From assembly GCA_963842725.1 (NCBI GenBank), contig CAWJHN010000004.1, positions 496,001 to 560,000 of the forward strand: a stretch of 64,000 nt of DNA, read 5' to 3'. Source of the stretch: UBA10649 sp963842725 (GTDB taxonomy: Bacteria > Actinomycetota > Actinomycetes > S36-B12). The position numbers were made by a program, and so were the translations under genes. A model generated the notes under the pieces. That model was not told the origin of the DNA, did not search any database, and was given only the letters and a program-made list of their open reading frames with translations. Shown here one piece after another: positions 23,318 to 31,595 of the stretch (its first letter is position 1; each line of letters opens with the position of its first letter).

Positions 23318-23599
23318 ATGCCACGCAGCCTGAAGAAGGGCCCGTTCATCGACTCCCACCTCATGAAGAAGGTGGACGTGCAGAACGAGGCCGGCACCAA
23401 GACCGTCATCAAGACGTGGTCCCGTCGCTCCATGATCGTGCCGGCGATGCTCGGCCACACGATCGCTGTGCACGACGGCCGCAAGCACGTTCCGGTCTTC
23501 GTGTCCGAGAACATGGTCGGCCACAAGCTCGGCGAGTTCGCACCGACGCGCACCTTCCGCGGACACGTCAAGGACGACCGCAAGGCGAAGCGGCGGTAG
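23318..23599 (+). CDS. rpsS: 30S ribosomal protein S19
   Basis: S19 binds the 16S rRNA head with S13 and contacts A-site tRNA and the intersubunit bridge. The product is 93 aa: MPRSLKKGPFIDSHLMKKVD at the N-terminus, the KTWSRRSMIVPAMLGHTIAV core, and KLGEFAPTRTFRGH near the end. GATAGAC is the only upstream purine stretch. The 96-base gap to rplV is unusual for this operon and holds no evident gene. Confidence 0.97.
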   Translation: MPRSLKKGPFIDSHLMKKVDVQNEAGTKTVIKTWSRRSMIVPAMLGHTIAVHDGRKHVPVFVSENMVGHKLGEFAPTRTFRGHVKDDRKAKRR

Positions 23600-23695
23600 C
23601 CCAGGCGCCGTCAGGCGCTGGGCCGGCGAGCACAGCGTGAGACACCCAGCTCGACCAGGACAGCTCACTAACCACGAAGTAGCAAGGGGATAGAC

Positions 23696-24244
23696 ATGGA
23701 AGCCAGGGCCCAGGCGCGGTACGTCCGCGTCACGCCCATGAAGGCGCGTCGCGTCATCGACCTCATCAGAGGCATGAACGCGGCTGACGCCCAGGCGGTG
23801 TTGAGGTTCGCTCCGCAGGCGGCCAGTGAGCCGATCGGCAAGGTGCTCGACAGCGCCATCGCCAACGCGGCGAACAACCACGCAATGGATGTGCGCGGCC
23901 TGGTCGTCAGCGAGGCATTCGTCGACGAGGGTCCGACCATGAAGCGCATCCGACCGCGCGCCCAGGGCCGCGCCTACCGGATCCGCAAGCGCAGCAGCCA
24001 CATCACGGTCGTGGTGTCCGACGGCAACGAGATCGTGCCGGAGCCGCGGGTGAAGGCGAGCTCCAAGGTCGACACCAAGCCGGCTGCCAAGGCAGCGGCG
24101 AAGACGGCCGACTCGGCCGACTCCGCTCCCAAGGCGACGAAGAAGGCCGCCGCCAAGCCGGCTGCCGAGAAGACCGCGGCGGCTCCTGCCGACGCAGCAG
24201 CGACGGCGACGGCGCCAGGCGCCGACGCAGAGACGAAGGGGTGA
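23696..24244 (+). CDS. rplV: 50S ribosomal protein L22 with extended C-terminus
   Basis: L22 lines the exit tunnel and contacts all six 23S domains. Residues 1-115 are the conserved protein (RYVRVTPMKARRVIDLIRGM; GPTMKRIRPRAQGRAYRIRK with the tunnel hairpin). Beyond about residue 125 a 55-residue Ala/Lys/Thr-rich low-complexity tail extends the product to 182 aa, against a usual 110-130. GGGGATAGAC lies upstream of ATG 23696. rpsC starts 7 bases later. Confidence 0.96.
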   Translation: MEARAQARYVRVTPMKARRVIDLIRGMNAADAQAVLRFAPQAASEPIGKVLDSAIANAANNHAMDVRGLVVSEAFVDEGPTMKRIRPRAQGRAYRIRKRSSHITVVVSDGNEIVPEPRVKASSKVDTKPAAKAAAKTADSADSAPKATKKAAAKPAAEKTAAAPADAAATATAPGADAETKG

Positions 24245-24251
24245 CCCGACA

Positions 24252-25082
24252 GTGGGCCAGAAAGTAAACCCGCACGGCTTCCGGCTGGGCATCACCACCG
24301 ACTTCAACACTCGTTGGTTCGCCGACAGCTCCAAGCCGGGCCAGCGCTACCGCGACTACGTGGCAGAGGACGTCCAGATCCGCAAGCTCCTGTCGCAGGG
24401 CATGGAGCGCGCCGGCATCGCACGAGTGGAGATCGAGCGCACGCGTGAGCGTGTCCGCGTCGACATCCACACGGCTCGACCCGGCATCGTCATCGGCCGC
24501 CGCGGAGCAGAGGCCGACCGCATCCGCGGCGACCTCGAGAAGCTCACGGGCAAGCAGGTGCAGCTGAACATCCTCGAGGTCAAGAACCCCGAGATCGAGG
24601 CGCAGCTGGTCGCCCAGGGCATCGCCGAGCAGCTCTCGAGCCGGGTGTCGTTCCGTCGTGCGATGCGCAAGGGCATGCAGAGCACCATGAAGAGCGGTGC
24701 CAAGGGCATCCGTGTCCAGGTATCCGGTCGCCTCGGTGGCGCTGAGATGTCGCGCACCGAGTTCTACCGCGAGGGTCGCGTACCGCTGCACACGCTGCGG
24801 GCCGACATCGACTACGGATTCTACGAGGCCCGCACCACGTTCGGGCGCATCGGCGTCAAGGTCTGGATCTACAAGGGCGATGCGCTTGCCTCCCGCGCCG
24901 AGCGCGAGGCGGCCGCCGCTGCGGCGCGTCTGAGCGGCCCGCGTGCGCGTCCCGAGCGTCCGCGTCGCCCCCGCCGCGAGGACGAGGGCACGGCCGTGGA
25001 GAGCTCCCCGGAGCAGACCCCTGAGGTCGTGGCCGAGACCGTCGCAGCCGACGTCGTGGCAGCAGAAGGCCAGGAGGGCTAG
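24252..25082 (+). CDS. rpsC: 30S ribosomal protein S3 with extended C-terminus
   Basis: S3 forms part of the mRNA entry tunnel and helicase site. The product is 276 aa, from GTG 24252. The N-terminus is GQKVNPHGFRLGITTDFNTR, the KH domain contains GIVIGRRGAEADRIRGDLEK near residue 80, and the C-terminal domain shows GRLGGAEMSRTEFYREGRVP. From about residue 220 an Arg/Pro- then Glu/Val-rich tail extends past the usual 210-235 aa. rplP starts 5 bases after the stop. Confidence 0.97.
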   Translation: MGQKVNPHGFRLGITTDFNTRWFADSSKPGQRYRDYVAEDVQIRKLLSQGMERAGIARVEIERTRERVRVDIHTARPGIVIGRRGAEADRIRGDLEKLTGKQVQLNILEVKNPEIEAQLVAQGIAEQLSSRVSFRRAMRKGMQSTMKSGAKGIRVQVSGRLGGAEMSRTEFYREGRVPLHTLRADIDYGFYEARTTFGRIGVKVWIYKGDALASRAEREAAAAAARLSGPRARPERPRRPRREDEGTAVESSPEQTPEVVAETVAADVVAAEGQEG

Positions 25083-25087
25083 GCACC

Positions 25088-25510
25088 ATGTTGATTCCCC
25101 GCAGGGTCAAGCACCGCAAGCAGCACCACCCCACGCGTCGTGGTGTGGCGAAGGGCGGCACGGAAGTGACGTTCGGCACGTATGGCCTCCAGGCTCTCGA
25201 GCCGGCCTACGTGACCAACCGTCAGATCGAGGCCGCTCGTATCGCCATCACCCGTCACATCCGTCGTGGCGGCAAGGTCTGGATCAACATCTACCCGGAC
25301 CGTCCGCTGACCAAGAAGCCGGCCGAGACCCGCATGGGTTCCGGCAAGGGCTCTCCCGAGTGGTGGGTGGCCAACGTCAAGCCCGGCCGCGTCATGTTCG
25401 AGCTGTCCTTCCCTGACGAGAAGGTGGCGAACGAGGCACTGACTCGTGCCATGCACAAGCTCCCGATGAAGTGCCGGATCATTCGGCGCGAAGAGGCAGG
25501 TGAGAACTGA
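25088..25510 (+). CDS. rplP: 50S ribosomal protein L16
   Basis: L16 organises the A-site region of the 50S and contacts aminoacyl-tRNA. The product is 140 aa. The family start is MLIPRRVKHRKQHHPTRRGV, and GSGKGSPEWWVANVKPGRVM holds the conserved loop. AGGAGGGCTAGG upstream of ATG 25088 overlaps the rpsC stop. The TGA overlaps the rpmC ATG by one base. Confidence 0.97.
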   Translation: MLIPRRVKHRKQHHPTRRGVAKGGTEVTFGTYGLQALEPAYVTNRQIEAARIAITRHIRRGGKVWINIYPDRPLTKKPAETRMGSGKGSPEWWVANVKPGRVMFELSFPDEKVANEALTRAMHKLPMKCRIIRREEAGEN

Positions 25511-25746
25511 TGGCAGCAGGTACGCAGGTCGGCGAGCTGCGCAATCTCGACGACGCAGAGCTGACGTCTAAGCTCTCCGAGGCGAAGGAGGAGCTCTTCA
25601 ACCTCCGCTTCCAGGGGGCGACCGGCCAGCTGGAGAACCACGGTCGGCTGCGCGCCGTCCGCAAGGACATCGCGCGGATCTACACGATCCTGCGCGAGCG
25701 CGAGCTGGGCATTACCCCCACGGACGGCACTGAGGGTGTCGCATGA
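25510..25746 (+). CDS. rpmC: 50S ribosomal protein L29
   Basis: L29 lies by the tunnel exit next to L23. The product is 78 aa of mostly helical sequence: ELRNLDDAELTSKLSEAKEE, then LFNLRFQGATGQLENHGRLR, the family signature. The start overlaps the rplP stop (TGATG), and the stop overlaps rpsQ (ATGA at 25743-25746). The C-terminus is about 10 residues longer than in E. coli. Confidence 0.96.
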   Translation: MAAGTQVGELRNLDDAELTSKLSEAKEELFNLRFQGATGQLENHGRLRAVRKDIARIYTILRERELGITPTDGTEGVA

Positions 25747-26027
25747 GTGCTAATGAGGCAGGCGTGAGCGAGCTGAACCGCGGCTATCGCAAGACCCGTG
25801 AGGGCCTGGTGGTCAGCGACAAGATGGACAAGACGGTGGTCGTGGCGGTCGAGGATCGCTTCAAGCACCCGATGTACGGCAAGGTCGTCCGTCGGACGAG
25901 CAAGCTGAAGGCACATGACGAGGCCAACGCCGCGGGCGTTGGCGATCGGGTCCTCCTCATGGAGACCCGGCCGACTTCGGCGACCAAGCGCTGGCGCGTG
26001 GTCGAGATCCTCGAGAAGGCAAAGTAG
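25743..26027 (+). CDS. rpsQ: 30S ribosomal protein S17
   Basis: S17 binds 16S rRNA in the 5' domain and helps early 30S assembly. The product is 94 aa, with core KTREGLVVSDKMDKTVVVAV and HPMYGKVVRRTSKLKAHDEA. The ATG at 25743 sits within the rpmC stop codon. A short acidic N-terminal extension (MSANEAGVSELN) precedes the conserved fold. It closes the S10 operon; rplN follows after 58 bases. Confidence 0.96.
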   Translation: MSANEAGVSELNRGYRKTREGLVVSDKMDKTVVVAVEDRFKHPMYGKVVRRTSKLKAHDEANAAGVGDRVLLMETRPTSATKRWRVVEILEKAK

Positions 26028-26085
26028 CCAACCAAGGTTCCGCCAGGCTCTTCCACGAGAACCGGCAGACGATCAGGAGAATGCA

Positions 26086-26454
26086 GTGATTCAGCAGGAG
26101 TCGCGACTTCGAGTCGCCGACAACACGGGTGCCAAGGAGATTCTGTGCATCCGCGTGCTCGGTGGGTCGGGACGTCGGTATGCCGGCATCGGTGATGTCA
26201 TCGTGGCCACGGTCAAGGACGCAATCCCCGGCGGCAACGTCAAGAAGGGCGAGGTCGTCAAGGCGGTCATCGTCCGCACCAAGAAGGAGCGTCGCCGTCC
26301 GGATGGCTCGTACATCCGCTTCGACGAGAACGCGGCCGTCATCCTCAAGGGCGACGGCGAGCCGCGCGGCACCCGCATCTTCGGGCCCGTGGGTCGTGAG
26401 CTTCGCGAGAAGAAGTTCATGAAGATCATCTCGCTCGCACCGGAGGTGTTGTAA
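26086..26454 (+). CDS. rplN: 50S ribosomal protein L14
   Basis: L14 is at the subunit interface and is where RsfS binds to silence ribosomes. The product is 122 aa, the exact family length, from GTG 26086 (VIQQESRLRVADNTGAKEIL). AGGAGA lies 8 bases upstream. The conserved RRPDGSYIRFDENAAVILKG stretch is present. It is the first gene of the spc operon, without a terminator separating it from rpsQ. Confidence 0.97.
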   Translation: MIQQESRLRVADNTGAKEILCIRVLGGSGRRYAGIGDVIVATVKDAIPGGNVKKGEVVKAVIVRTKKERRRPDGSYIRFDENAAVILKGDGEPRGTRIFGPVGRELREKKFMKIISLAPEVL

Positions 26455-26456
26455 TC

Positions 26457-26816
26457 ATGGCGCTCAGCATCCGCAAGGGCGACCTGGTCCAGGTCATCAC
26501 GGGCAAGGACCGAGGCGTCAAGGGCAAGGTCATCGAGGTGTACCCCGAGTCCGAGCGTGTGATCGTCGAGGGTGTGAACCGGATCAAGAAGCACACCAAG
26601 GTCGGGCAGAACGCTCGCGGTGCGAAGACCGGTGGCATCATCACGACCGAGGCACCCATCCACGTGTCCAACGTGATGGTCATCGACCCGGAGGATGGCC
26701 GCCCCACGCGCGTCGGCTACCGCAAGGAGTCGGTGGAGAAGCGTCGCACCGACGGCTCCACCTATGAGGCCGAGCGCAGCGTCCGCATCTCCCGCCGGAC
26801 CGGCAAAGACATCTAA
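26457..26816 (+). CDS. rplX: 50S ribosomal protein L24
   Basis: L24 initiates 50S assembly. The product is 119 aa with an N-terminal KOW motif (KGDLVQVITGKDRGVKGKVI) and KTGGIITTEAPIHVSNVMVI in the core. CGGAGG at the end of rplN serves as ribosome-binding site, and only two bases separate the genes. Confidence 0.96.
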   Translation: MALSIRKGDLVQVITGKDRGVKGKVIEVYPESERVIVEGVNRIKKHTKVGQNARGAKTGGIITTEAPIHVSNVMVIDPEDGRPTRVGYRKESVEKRRTDGSTYEAERSVRISRRTGKDI

Positions 26817-26828
26817 GGAAGCGAACTG

Positions 26829-27401
26829 ATGGCTACCGAAACCACCACCGAGACCTCGGTGCCCCGCCTCAAGGCGCGGTACCGCGAGGAGATCGTCCCC
26901 GCCCTGCGCGAGGAGTTCTCCTTCACCAACATCATGCAGGTGCCCGGCGTCACGAAGGTCGTCGTGAACATGGGCGTCGGCGACGCGGCCCGCGACTCGA
27001 AGCTGATCGAGGGCGCGATCCGCGACCTGGCCGACATCACCGGCCAGAAGCCGCAGGTCACCAAGGCCCGCAAGTCGATCGCGCAGTTCAAGCTCCGTGA
27101 GGGCCAGCCCATCGGCTGCCACGTCACCCTTCGCGGCGATCGCATGTGGGAGTTCCTCGACCGGCTCCTGTCGGTTGCACTGCCCCGCATCCGCGACTTC
27201 CGCGGACTGTCGCCGAAGCAGTTCGACGGCCGTGGCAACTACACGTTCGGTCTCAACGAGCAGTCCATGTTCCACGAGATCGACCAGGACAAGATCGATC
27301 GCGTGCGCGGCATGGACATCACCGTCGTGACCACCGCCAAGAACGATGACGAAGGCCGCGCCCTGCTTCGCCTTCTCGGATTCCCCTTCAAGGAGGCCTG
27401 A
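26829..27401 (+). CDS. rplE: 50S ribosomal protein L5
   Basis: L5 binds 5S rRNA and contacts P-site tRNA. The product is 190 aa, with family blocks VPGVTKVVVNMGVGDAARDS and ALPRIRDFRGLSPKQFDGRG. GGAAGCG lies upstream of ATG 26829. An approximately 12-residue Thr/Glu-rich N-terminal extension precedes the conserved LKARYREEIVPAL. Confidence 0.97.
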   Translation: MATETTTETSVPRLKARYREEIVPALREEFSFTNIMQVPGVTKVVVNMGVGDAARDSKLIEGAIRDLADITGQKPQVTKARKSIAQFKLREGQPIGCHVTLRGDRMWEFLDRLLSVALPRIRDFRGLSPKQFDGRGNYTFGLNEQSMFHEIDQDKIDRVRGMDITVVTTAKNDDEGRALLRLLGFPFKEA

Positions 27402-27406
27402 GCCAC

Positions 27407-27592
27407 ATGGCGAAGAAAGCTCTGATCCAGAAGCAGCAGAAGACCCCGAAGTTCAAGGTCCGCGCTTACACGAGGTGCAACAAGTGCGGTCGTCCGCACT
27501 CGGTGTACAAGAAGTTCGGCCTCTGCCGCATTTGCGTGCGGGAGATGGCCCACGCCGGCGAACTGCCGGGAATCACCAAGAGCAGCTGGTAA
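27407..27592 (+). CDS. rpsN: 30S ribosomal protein S14, zinc-binding (type Z) form
   Basis: The short S14 variant (61 aa) of the 30S head. The zinc ribbon is C-N-K-C-G and C-R-I-C-V, four cysteines spaced as CxxC-x12-CxxC. Family sequence includes KFKVRAYTRCNKCGRPHSVY and the C-terminal GITKSSW. Many actinobacteria also keep a zinc-free paralogue elsewhere for zinc limitation; none is in this window. It starts 5 bases after rplE. Confidence 0.97.
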   Translation: MAKKALIQKQQKTPKFKVRAYTRCNKCGRPHSVYKKFGLCRICVREMAHAGELPGITKSSW

Positions 27593-27662
27593 ACCACGAC
27601 GTTGCAGGTCCGGCGGCAACAGCCGCCCGGAAACCACATCGAGGAAGGCCCTAGGCCACGAC

Positions 27663-28061
27663 ATGACAATGACTGACCCGATCGCGGACATGCTTGCGCG
27701 ACTGCGCAACGCGAACTCCGCGTACCACGACACCGTCTCGATGCCCCACTCGAAGATCAAGGCCAACATCGCCGAGATCCTCAAGGTCCAGGGCTACATC
27801 GCCGGCTGGAAGGTCGAGGAGGCACCCGTCGGCAAGACGCTGACCCTCGACCTCAAGTACGGCCCGTCCCGTGAGCGCTCGATCGCCGGCCTGCGCCGCG
27901 TGTCCAAGCCCGGCCTTCGCGTCTACGCGAAGAGCACCGCGCTGCCGCGCGTGCTCGGCGGTCTGGGCATCGCGATCCTGTCCACGTCGTCCGGTCTGCT
28001 GACCGACCGACAGGCCGCACAGAAGGGCGTAGGCGGAGAAGTCCTCGCCTACGTCTGGTAG
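27663..28061 (+). CDS. rpsH: 30S ribosomal protein S8
   Basis: S8 binds the central domain of 16S rRNA and in E. coli represses the spc operon. The product is 132 aa, starting MTMTDPIADMLARLRNANSA; ATG 27669 is an alternative start two codons on. GAGGAAGG at 27641-27648 is the nearest ribosome-binding site, rather distant at 14 bases. The C-terminal STSSGLLTDRQAAQKGVGGE is the family signature. Confidence 0.96.
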   Translation: MTMTDPIADMLARLRNANSAYHDTVSMPHSKIKANIAEILKVQGYIAGWKVEEAPVGKTLTLDLKYGPSRERSIAGLRRVSKPGLRVYAKSTALPRVLGGLGIAILSTSSGLLTDRQAAQKGVGGEVLAYVW

Positions 28062-28075
28062 GGGAGGGATTCGAC

Positions 28076-28612
28076 ATGTCACGCATTGGACGTCAGCCGA
28101 TCCCGGTCCCGGCCGGAGTGACCGCGACCATCGACGGCAGCGACATCACGATCACGGGCCCCAAGGGCTCGCTCTCGCTCGCGGTGGCCGCGCCCATCGA
28201 GATCACCCAGGAGGACGGCAATCTCGTCGTCACCCGCCCGGATGACGAGCGCGCCTCGCGCTCGCTGCACGGGCTGACGCGCACGCTGCTCGCCAACATG
28301 GTGACCGGAGTGACGCAGGGCTACGAGAAGGGCCTCGAGATCGTCGGCACCGGCTACCGCGTTGCGGCCAAGGGCACCGACCTCGAGTTCCAGCTCGGCT
28401 TCAGCCACCCGGTCCTCGTCAAGGCTCCTGAGGGCATCAGCTTCCAGGTCGACAGCCCCATCAAGTTCAAGGTGCAGGGCATCGACAAGCAGCAGGTCGG
28501 AGAAGTGGCCGCCAACATCCGCAAGATCCGCAAGCCGGAGCCGTACAAGGGCAAGGGCGTGCGGTACGAGGGTGAAGTCGTCCGCCGCAAGGCCGGAAAG
28601 GCTGGTAAGTGA
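28076..28612 (+). CDS. rplF: 50S ribosomal protein L6
   Basis: L6 supports the factor-binding region near the sarcin-ricin loop. The product is 178 aa, a duplicated fold beginning MSRIGRQPIPVPAGVTATID; the second half contains KPEPYKGKGVRYEGEVVRRK, the conserved C-terminal signature. GGGAGGGATTCGAC precedes ATG 28076. Its stop overlaps the rplR start by one base. Confidence 0.97.
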   Translation: MSRIGRQPIPVPAGVTATIDGSDITITGPKGSLSLAVAAPIEITQEDGNLVVTRPDDERASRSLHGLTRTLLANMVTGVTQGYEKGLEIVGTGYRVAAKGTDLEFQLGFSHPVLVKAPEGISFQVDSPIKFKVQGIDKQQVGEVAANIRKIRKPEPYKGKGVRYEGEVVRRKAGKAGK

Positions 28613-28995
28613 TGAGTTCCTTCGCCCCGAAGCTCGGAACGGGCACCCGCACGAGCGTCGGTCGCTCGCGTCGGCATCTGCGCGTTCGCAAGAAGGTGTC
28701 GGGCACTGCTGTCCGGCCGCGTCTGGTCGTGACTCGCTCGGCGCGCCACATGCTGGCGCAGATCGTCGACGACACCCAGGGCGTCACGCTGGCCTCGGCC
28801 TCCACGATGGAGTCCGATCTGCGCGGTGCCTCGGACGACAAGACCGCCAAGGCCCGCAAGGTGGGCCAGTTGGTCGCGGAGCGCGCCAAGAAGGCCGGAG
28901 TCGACGCTGTGGTCTTCGACCGCGGCGGCAACCAGTACCACGGTCGCGTCGCGGCCCTCGCTGAGGGCGCCCGCGAGGGTGGCCTGACCTTCTAA
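28612..28995 (+). CDS. rplR: 50S ribosomal protein L18
   Basis: L18 binds 5S rRNA with L5. The product is 127 aa from ATG 28612, which overlaps the rplF TGA; GTG 28609 is an in-frame alternative one codon earlier. Family sequence includes RPRLVVTRSARHMLAQIVDD and FDRGGNQYHGRVAALAEGAR. The first 15 residues (MSSFAPKLGTGTRTSVG) are a lineage-type extension. Confidence 0.96.
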   Translation: MSSFAPKLGTGTRTSVGRSRRHLRVRKKVSGTAVRPRLVVTRSARHMLAQIVDDTQGVTLASASTMESDLRGASDDKTAKARKVGQLVAERAKKAGVDAVVFDRGGNQYHGRVAALAEGAREGGLTF

Positions 28996-29029
28996 CGACG
29001 TACGAACTTCGAAACGGAAGAGGTAGACC

Positions 29030-29620
29030 ATGTCAGAAACGTCGCGCCGCGGTGGTGGCGCTGGCGATCGTCGGGAGCGCAAGGAACGTGCGCCCCGCGA
29101 GGAGAAGTCCGCATACGTCGAGAGAGTCGTTGCCATCAACCGCGTCGCCAAGGTCGTCAAGGGCGGACGTCGGTTCAGCTTCACCGCCCTCGTCGTCGTC
29201 GGTGACGGTGACGGCATGGTCGGCATCGGCTACGGCAAGGCCAAGGAGGTCCCGGCCGCCATCGCCAAGGGTGTCGAGGAGGCCAAGAAGCACTTCTTCA
29301 AGGTCCCGCGCATCCAGGGCACGATCCCGCACCCCATCACGGGGGAGGCTGCGGCGGGCGTCGTCATGCTGCGCCCCGCTGCACCGGGTACCGGTGTCAT
29401 CGCCGGCGGCCCGGTCCGGGCCGTGCTGGAGTGCGCCGGCATCCGCGACGTGCTGAGCAAGTCGATGGGCTCCAAGAATGCGATCAACATCGTGCATGCC
29501 ACGGTTGCCGCACTCAAGATGCTGGAGTCGCCGGAGGCGGTGGCTGCGCGCCGCGGCCTCCCGCTCGAGGACGTCGCGCCGGCCGCCCTGCTGCGGGCGC
29601 GTGCAGGGACTGGTGCATGA
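29030..29620 (+). CDS. rpsE: 30S ribosomal protein S5
   Basis: S5 contributes to decoding accuracy and the mRNA entry site. The product is 196 aa. The core reads KVVKGGRRFSFTALVVVGDG, then GKAKEVPAAIAKGVEEAKK and GVIAGGPVRAVLECAGIRDV. An Arg/Gly/Glu-rich N-terminal extension of about 30 residues precedes the fold. The spectinomycin-contact loop shows no obvious change. AAGAGG lies upstream of ATG 29030. The stop overlaps rpmD. Confidence 0.97.
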   Translation: MSETSRRGGGAGDRRERKERAPREEKSAYVERVVAINRVAKVVKGGRRFSFTALVVVGDGDGMVGIGYGKAKEVPAAIAKGVEEAKKHFFKVPRIQGTIPHPITGEAAAGVVMLRPAAPGTGVIAGGPVRAVLECAGIRDVLSKSMGSKNAINIVHATVAALKMLESPEAVAARRGLPLEDVAPAALLRARAGTGA

Positions 29621-29802
29621 TGGCGCGACTGAAGGTCACCCAGAAGAAGTCGAAGATCGGTGGCACCAGCGTGCAGCGCAACACGCTGCGCTCCCTGGGT
29701 CTCAAGCGGATCGGCGACACCGTCGTCAAGGAAGACCGCCCGGAAATCCGCGGCATGGTGAACGCCGTGCGGCACTTGGTCGTTGTTGAGGAGGTCGACT
29801 GA
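29617..29802 (+). CDS. rpmD: 50S ribosomal protein L30
   Basis: A small 50S surface protein, 61 aa. ATG 29617 overlaps the rpsE TGA (ATGA); the next codon is also ATG (29620), giving MARLKVTQKKSKIGGTSVQR, and either may be used. AGGG at 29605-29608 is 8 bases from the first ATG. The family sequence LRSLGLKRIGDTVVKEDRPE is clear. rplO follows after 2 bases. Confidence 0.95.
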   Translation: MMARLKVTQKKSKIGGTSVQRNTLRSLGLKRIGDTVVKEDRPEIRGMVNAVRHLVVVEEVD

Positions 29803-29804
29803 CG

Positions 29805-30245
29805 ATGGCACTCAAGGTCCATCACCTGCGCCCGGCACCGGGCGCAAAGACGGCCAAGACCCGTAAGGGTCGTGGCGAGGGTTCAAAGGGCAAGACATCC
29901 GGACGTGGCACGAAGGGCACCAGGGCCCGCAACCAGGTTGCGGCGAGCTTCGAGGGCGGTCAGATGCCTCTGCACATGCGTCTGCCCAAGCTCAAGGGGT
30001 TCAAGAACCCCGCGAAGGTCCACTTCCAGGTCGTCAATGTCGCCATGCTCAACAAGCTCTTCCCCGAAGGCGGCGACGTCACCGTGGCCGGACTCGTGGC
30101 GGCCGGCGCCGTGCGCCGGGGCCTTCCGGTCAAGGTTCTCGGCCAGGGTGACATCAGCGTTGCCGTCAATGTGACTGCCGATGCATTCTCCGACACGGCC
30201 CGTGACAAGATCGTGGCTGCAGGTGGTTCGGTAGCCGAGCTGTAG
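29805..30245 (+). CDS. rplO: 50S ribosomal protein L15
   Basis: L15 is a late-assembly 50S protein with a long basic N-terminal extension reaching into rRNA. The product is 146 aa. The extension reads KTRKGRGEGSKGKTSGRGTK, followed by GFEGGQMP-type sequence (SFEGGQMPLHMRLPKLKGFK), and the compact C-terminal domain has RRGLPVKVLGQGDISVAVNV. GAGGTCGACTGACG lies upstream. secY begins 51 bases later. Confidence 0.97.
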   Translation: MALKVHHLRPAPGAKTAKTRKGRGEGSKGKTSGRGTKGTRARNQVAASFEGGQMPLHMRLPKLKGFKNPAKVHFQVVNVAMLNKLFPEGGDVTVAGLVAAGAVRRGLPVKVLGQGDISVAVNVTADAFSDTARDKIVAAGGSVAEL

Positions 30246-30296
30246 TCAGGGCTCTGCCGTACCCGTCAGTCAACCGAGATCGAAGCAGGAGGCACA

Positions 30297-31595
30297 GTGC
30301 ACATCAGTGCGTTCGGGGCTGCACTGCGCACGCCGGATCTACGCAAGAAGATCTTCTTCACCCTAGGCCTCTTGGCCCTGTACCGACTCGGGTCGGTCAT
30401 GCCGACGCCAGGCGTCGACTACTCCGCCATCCAGCGGTGTATCGACGTGGTGCAGGACAACTCCGTGTACGCGCTGATCAACTTGTTCAGCGGCGGTGCA
30501 CTACTCCAGTTGTCGGTGTTTGCGCTCGGCATCATGCCGTACATCACGGCCAGCATCATCCTTCAGCTGCTCACGGTCGTGATCCCGCGACTGGAGACGC
30601 TGAAGGCCGATGGCCAGGCCGGTCAGGCGAAGATCACGCAGTACACGCGCTACGTGACCATCGGCCTGGCGATCCTCCAGTCGACCGCGATCCTGTCGCT
30701 CGCCCGCACGCCCGGGGCGCTGTTCAGCGGCTGCAACGAGGAGATCATCCCCAACCAGTCGGTCTGGGTGATCCTCGTCATGATCACGGTGATGACGGCC
30801 GGAACGTCCGTGATCATGTGGTTCGGCGAGTTGATCACCGAGCGTGGCGTGGGCAACGGCATGTCCGTCCTCATCTTCACCTCGATCATCGCCACCATTC
30901 CTGCTCAGTTCGCGTCGATCTGGGGCAGCCACGGGCCGTTCACCTTCGCCCTGACGCTGGCGGTCGGTCTTGCGGTCGTGGCGTTCGTCGTGTTCGTCGA
31001 GCAGGCGCAGCGGCGCATCCCGGTCCAGTACGCCAAGCGCATGGTCGGCCGACGGATGTACGGCGGGACGTCCACGTACATCCCGCTGAAGGTCAACATG
31101 GCCGGTGTCATCCCGGTCATCTTCGCCTCGTCGCTGCTGTTCCTTCCGACGCTCATCGTGCAGTTGACGGGGAGCCAGGCGGAGTGGGCGATCTGGATCC
31201 AGCAGAACCTCGGCACCGGCACGGGCACGTGGTACCTGGCCATGTACTTCGCGATGATCATCTTCTTCTGCTACTTCTACGTCTCGATCACCTTCAACCC
31301 GGTTGAGGTGGCCGACAACATGAAGAAGTACGGCGGCTTCATCCCGGGCATCCGGGCCGGCCGGCCGACCGCCGAGTACCTCGACTACGTTCTCACGCGA
31401 CTGACCGCACCGGGCTCGCTCTACCTCGGACTCATCGCGGTCATGCCGGTCTTCGCCTTCGGATTCCTGGGCGTGGCCAACAACTTCATCTTCGGTGGCA
31501 CCAGCCTGCTGATCATGGTCGGCGTCGGTCTCGACACGGTCAAGCAGATCGAGGCCCAGCTCCAGCAGCGCAACTACGAAGGCTTCCTCCGCTGA
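30297..31595 (+). CDS. secY: Protein translocase subunit SecY
   Basis: SecY is the channel of the Sec protein-export and membrane-insertion machinery. The product is 432 aa with ten predicted membrane segments. Family blocks are FTLGLLALYRLGSVMPTPGV near the N-terminus, LQLSVFALGIMPYITASIIL (plug and lateral-gate region), ITERGVGNGMSVLIFTSIIA, and the cytoplasmic ribosome-binding loop with PVQYAKRMVGRRMYGGTSTY. GTG 30297 is preceded by AGGAGG at 4-5 bases. The TGA overlaps the adk ATG, the classical secY-adk coupling. Confidence 0.98.
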   Translation: MHISAFGAALRTPDLRKKIFFTLGLLALYRLGSVMPTPGVDYSAIQRCIDVVQDNSVYALINLFSGGALLQLSVFALGIMPYITASIILQLLTVVIPRLETLKADGQAGQAKITQYTRYVTIGLAILQSTAILSLARTPGALFSGCNEEIIPNQSVWVILVMITVMTAGTSVIMWFGELITERGVGNGMSVLIFTSIIATIPAQFASIWGSHGPFTFALTLAVGLAVVAFVVFVEQAQRRIPVQYAKRMVGRRMYGGTSTYIPLKVNMAGVIPVIFASSLLFLPTLIVQLTGSQAEWAIWIQQNLGTGTGTWYLAMYFAMIIFFCYFYVSITFNPVEVADNMKKYGGFIPGIRAGRPTAEYLDYVLTRLTAPGSLYLGLIAVMPVFAFGFLGVANNFIFGGTSLLIMVGVGLDTVKQIEAQLQQRNYEGFLR